A DNA stretch of 16,619 nucleotides from Pyrodictiaceae archaeon. Lineage in GTDB: Archaea > Thermoproteota > Thermoprotei_A > Sulfolobales > Pyrodictiaceae. The first letter of the stretch is position 1. Each line of letters begins with the position of its first letter. Positions 14,542 to 16,619 of the stretch are shown here, piece by piece. The notes under the pieces were generated by a model that saw nothing but the letters and a program-made list of their open reading frames with translations, searched no databases and was not told the origin of the DNA. The DNA lies in contig JALTYD010000094.1 of the NCBI GenBank assembly GCA_027046525.1, positions 1 through 16,619 on the forward strand, given 5' to 3'. A program made the translations under genes and the position numbers.

Positions 14542-15390
14542 TTGAGACAGTTGCTGAAGGGGTTTGCTTCACTATTAGCTACTACTGCACTTTGGGGCTC
14601 GAGTTTTCCAGCAATTAAGATAGTTGTAGGATCTATAGATAGTATTGGGTATACTTGGTGGCGTGGTTTTCTTACTCTACTTCTTCTATCACCATATGTA
14701 CTAGTTATGTATCGTAGAGGTAGGATAGAACCAGATACTCTCATAGGAGGCGCTATAACAGGAATAGCTTATACTCTTGGACTTTGGCTCCAAGGATGGG
14801 GGACGAGCTATACTAGTGCGAGTAATAGTGCTTTTATAACAGCACTACACATGGTATGGGTGTATATCTATGTAGCAGTAGTAAATAAGAGATATAGCTA
14901 TGAGACTTTTGTAGCACTCTTAGTTGCACTCTATGGTATGTATATGCTCTCTAGACCTTATGGAGGTATTGGGAGAGGAGAACTACTTGTACTAGCAGGT
15001 AGTTTTATGTGGGCAGCACAAGTAGTACTTGTTGATAGATACAGCCGTGGTGATCCTATCCAGTTCACATTTTCTCAGATAGGTGTATCTACCTCTTTTA
15101 TCATACTTGATGCTCTAGACTCAAGTATAGAGAAACCAGACCTAGTTACTCTTAGTGTACTAGTTTATCTTGCCTTCATAAGTAGTACAGCTTTTGCTTT
15201 TCAAGTATATGGCCAGAGATATGTAAAACCAGAAGTAGCTGTTCTTGTCTACCAGTTAGAGCCTGTATTTGCAGCCTTCTTCTCTATAATAGCTATAGGA
15301 GAGACTATCTATTCTCAGCAAGCTATTGGAGGAATACTTATAATTGCATCAGTAGTAATTGCTTCGAGGAAAGCCGAAAAATACTACTAA
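14542..15390 (+). CDS. EamA/DMT-family transporter
   Basis: Ten-helix member of the drug/metabolite transporter superfamily (two EamA repeats), 282 residues, the usual length. The first repeat begins with LLATTALWGSSFPAIKI and includes WWRGFLTLLLLSP. The second begins near residue 145 with GELLVLAGSFMWAAQVVLVDRYS and ends with LEPVFAAFFSIIAIGETIYSQQAIGGILIIASVVIAS, the hallmark C-terminal block. Substrates in this superfamily range from amino acids and nucleobase-related compounds to toxic metabolites and cannot be predicted here. TTG start with strong AGGAGGT. The MazG-like gene follows after 24 bases in the same direction, so they are probably co-transcribed. Confidence 0.92.
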   Translation: MRQLLKGFASLLATTALWGSSFPAIKIVVGSIDSIGYTWWRGFLTLLLLSPYVLVMYRRGRIEPDTLIGGAITGIAYTLGLWLQGWGTSYTSASNSAFITALHMVWVYIYVAVVNKRYSYETFVALLVALYGMYMLSRPYGGIGRGELLVLAGSFMWAAQVVLVDRYSRGDPIQFTFSQIGVSTSFIILDALDSSIEKPDLVTLSVLVYLAFISSTAFAFQVYGQRYVKPEVAVLVYQLEPVFAAFFSIIAIGETIYSQQAIGGILIIASVVIASRKAEKYY

Positions 15391-15414
15391 GATAGTACTC
15401 AGAGACTACTATGT

Positions 15415-15741
15415 GTGATTAGAGTGCCTTGTTGGAAGATTGTTAGAGATAAGGAAGCAGAACACTTCTTAGAAGAGCCGAGTGAGAATATTATAGTCAA
15501 GAAGATAGATAGAGAAGAACTAGAAAAACTCATACTAATTAAACTAGTAGAAGATTCTGTTAAACTAGCAGAAGAGCCTTCTCTCGAGAATGCAGCAGAC
15601 TTAGTAGGTTCTCTAGAAGAGTGGCTTAGTCTACGAGGTACTAGCATAGAAAAACTACTAGAAATAGCTAGAGATAAAAGAGATAGAGAAGGCAGATATA
15701 GTGGGTACATAGTTGTATGGATAGATAGAGATAGCTGCTAA
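15415..15741 (+). CDS. MazG-like / phosphoribosyl-ATP pyrophosphohydrolase-like protein with altered active site
   Basis: 108-residue helical protein resembling the small all-alpha NTP pyrophosphohydrolases of the COG4997/MazG group. KIVRDK near the N-terminus (8-13), the KLVEDSVKL helix (43-51), ENAADLVGSLEEW (58-70), and the ending with RGTSIEKLLEIARDKRDREGRYSG all correspond to family blocks. Active members bind magnesium through EExxE and ExxD glutamates and aspartates. Here these positions read E46-D47-x-x-K50 and E58-N-A-A-D62, so several ligands appear replaced and activity is doubtful. The start is GTG at 15415; an overlapping ATG at 15411 leads to an immediate stop. It sits between two transporter genes on the plus strand. 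Family placement is moderate. Confidence 0.65.
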   Translation: MIRVPCWKIVRDKEAEHFLEEPSENIIVKKIDREELEKLILIKLVEDSVKLAEEPSLENAADLVGSLEEWLSLRGTSIEKLLEIARDKRDREGRYSGYIVVWIDRDSC

Positions 15742-15760
15742 ATATAAATAGATCCTTGAG

Positions 15761-16552
15761 ATGATAGTATTGGCTCTCTATGTACTAGCACTAGCAACAG
15801 GGCTCATTGGAGGTTTTCTAGGATCTCTTCTAGGAATTGGTGGAGGAGCATTCATGGTACCTATTCTTGTCCTAGTAGGAGGATTAAGTGTCAAGACAGC
15901 AGCTCCTGCTAGTCTTATGGCTATAATGGGGACTAGTATTGGTGGACTCATACATTTATACAAGAAAAAGCTAGTACATGTATACTACTCTATCATGCTA
16001 GGAGTATCAGCTATTGTAGGAGCAGCTACAGGAATAGAGCTAGTAGAAATAGCACCCGAGAATGCTCTTAGAATACTTCTAGCATCAACATTAATACTAT
16101 CAGGCTTAGGCTTACTCTTTAGAGAAAAACTAGAGAAAAAGAAAAACAATAGAAAACAAGAAACACGAAAAATAAGTAGACTAGTTATAGCATGTATAGC
16201 AGCATATCTTGGAGGAGTAATAGCAGTACTACTAGGTGTTGGAGGAGGAGTTATAAATGTACCAATAATAGTATTCCTACTAGACCAGCCTCTACACGTA
16301 GCAGTAGCTACGAGTAAATTAATAATAGGTATAACAGCTACTAGTGGTACAATAGGTAATGCTATAAAATCCCTAATAGATCTACAAATAGCAATACCTC
16401 TACTAATTGGAACATACATAGGAGCTACAATATCATCAAGAATACTAGTAAAAACACCTGAAAAAATACTAAGAATACTAGCATCAACATACTACTATAT
16501 AACAGCTATAATACTAATTCTAGAAGCTCTAAATAGCACAGCACTACACTAA
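15761..16552 (+). CDS. TauE/SafE (UPF0721) family membrane exporter
   Basis: 263-residue membrane protein of the TauE/SafE family, whose studied members move sulfite, sulfoacetate or other small organic anions. The two halves each start with the family's glycine-rich block: GGFLGSLLGIGGGAFMVPIL near 17-36 and GGVIAVLLGVGGGVINVPIIV near 151-171. Residues around AAPASLMAIMGTSIGGL and ATSKLIIGITATSGTIGNA are the matching second blocks. About eight helices are separated by a lysine-rich cytoplasmic loop (EKLEKKKNNRKQETRK). ATG start 19 bases after the MazG-like gene, no clear ribosome-binding site. Codon third positions are strikingly A-rich (ATA, CTA, GTA, GCA), more so than in the island genes. 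Substrate unknown. Confidence 0.93.
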   Translation: MIVLALYVLALATGLIGGFLGSLLGIGGGAFMVPILVLVGGLSVKTAAPASLMAIMGTSIGGLIHLYKKKLVHVYYSIMLGVSAIVGAATGIELVEIAPENALRILLASTLILSGLGLLFREKLEKKKNNRKQETRKISRLVIACIAAYLGGVIAVLLGVGGGVINVPIIVFLLDQPLHVAVATSKLIIGITATSGTIGNAIKSLIDLQIAIPLLIGTYIGATISSRILVKTPEKILRILASTYYYITAIILILEALNSTALH

Positions 16553-16619
16553 ATTCTAGACTACACAATAAAACAGAATAACACAAAGAATAAGAAAGGA
16601 CCCAAACCCACCTCCCCAG

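Noticed and set aside
15740..15751. AATATAAATAG as a promoter for the TauE/SafE gene
   Set aside because: It lies only about 14 bases before the ATG, so transcription would start inside the gene; it also spans the stop codon of the preceding gene.
15985..16419. Minus-strand open frame of 144 codons
   Set aside because: It mirrors the membrane-protein codons of the TauE/SafE gene and shows no family features of its own.

Overview
The window comes from an archaeon, most probably a hyperthermophilic crenarchaeon (Thermoproteota, Desulfurococcales-like). The evidence is archaeal/eukaryotic-type ribosomal proteins (L10e, L21e), RNA polymerase subunit Rpo4, SRP54, aIF5A, Dph2 and Pus10. Frequent TTG and GTG starts, archaeal TATA boxes, and a CCA-encoding tRNA-Asp agree. 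I cannot name the genus.

Left of the tRNA (1-9875), thirteen tightly packed minus-strand genes form a translation and RNA/protein-modification island. In transcription order they are aIF5A, SRP54, a short TrmY-like SPOUT protein, Pus10, L21e, Rpo4, a DUF655 RNA-binding protein, KsgA/Dim1, an Mtq2/HemK-like methyltransferase, TrmJ, Trm14, L10e and Dph2 (cut by the window start). Many neighbours overlap by 4 to 41 bases. The island pairs translation machinery with enzymes that modify it: rRNA dimethylation, tRNA methylation at several sites, tRNA pseudouridylation, probably release-factor methylation, and diphthamide synthesis on EF-2. aIF5A is itself the substrate of hypusine-type modification.

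A plus-strand tRNA-Asp(GTC) with its own TATA box (9949-10061) marks the end of the conserved island. To its right the gene density drops and the genes become accessory in character: an 843-residue membrane-anchored extracellular protein, then a small His-rich membrane protein that may bind heme b, separated and flanked by three gene-free stretches of 430-500 bases. The plus strand then carries an EamA transporter, a degenerate MazG-like protein and a TauE/SafE-type exporter.

The most interesting items are: (1) the 843-residue protein, which appears to join a ZU5-like domain ending in an HFS motif (the self-cleavage motif of PIDD and UNC5CL) to a C39-like cysteine peptidase with an intact-looking Cys/His/Asp triad; (2) a shortened TrmY-like protein encoded immediately before Pus10, the enzyme that makes TrmY's substrate, yet apparently lacking the SAM-binding knot; (3) altered catalytic tetrads in two adjacent methyltransferases (NTPY and SIPY); and (4) marked over-representation of the tetranucleotide CTAG, strongest in the right-hand third.
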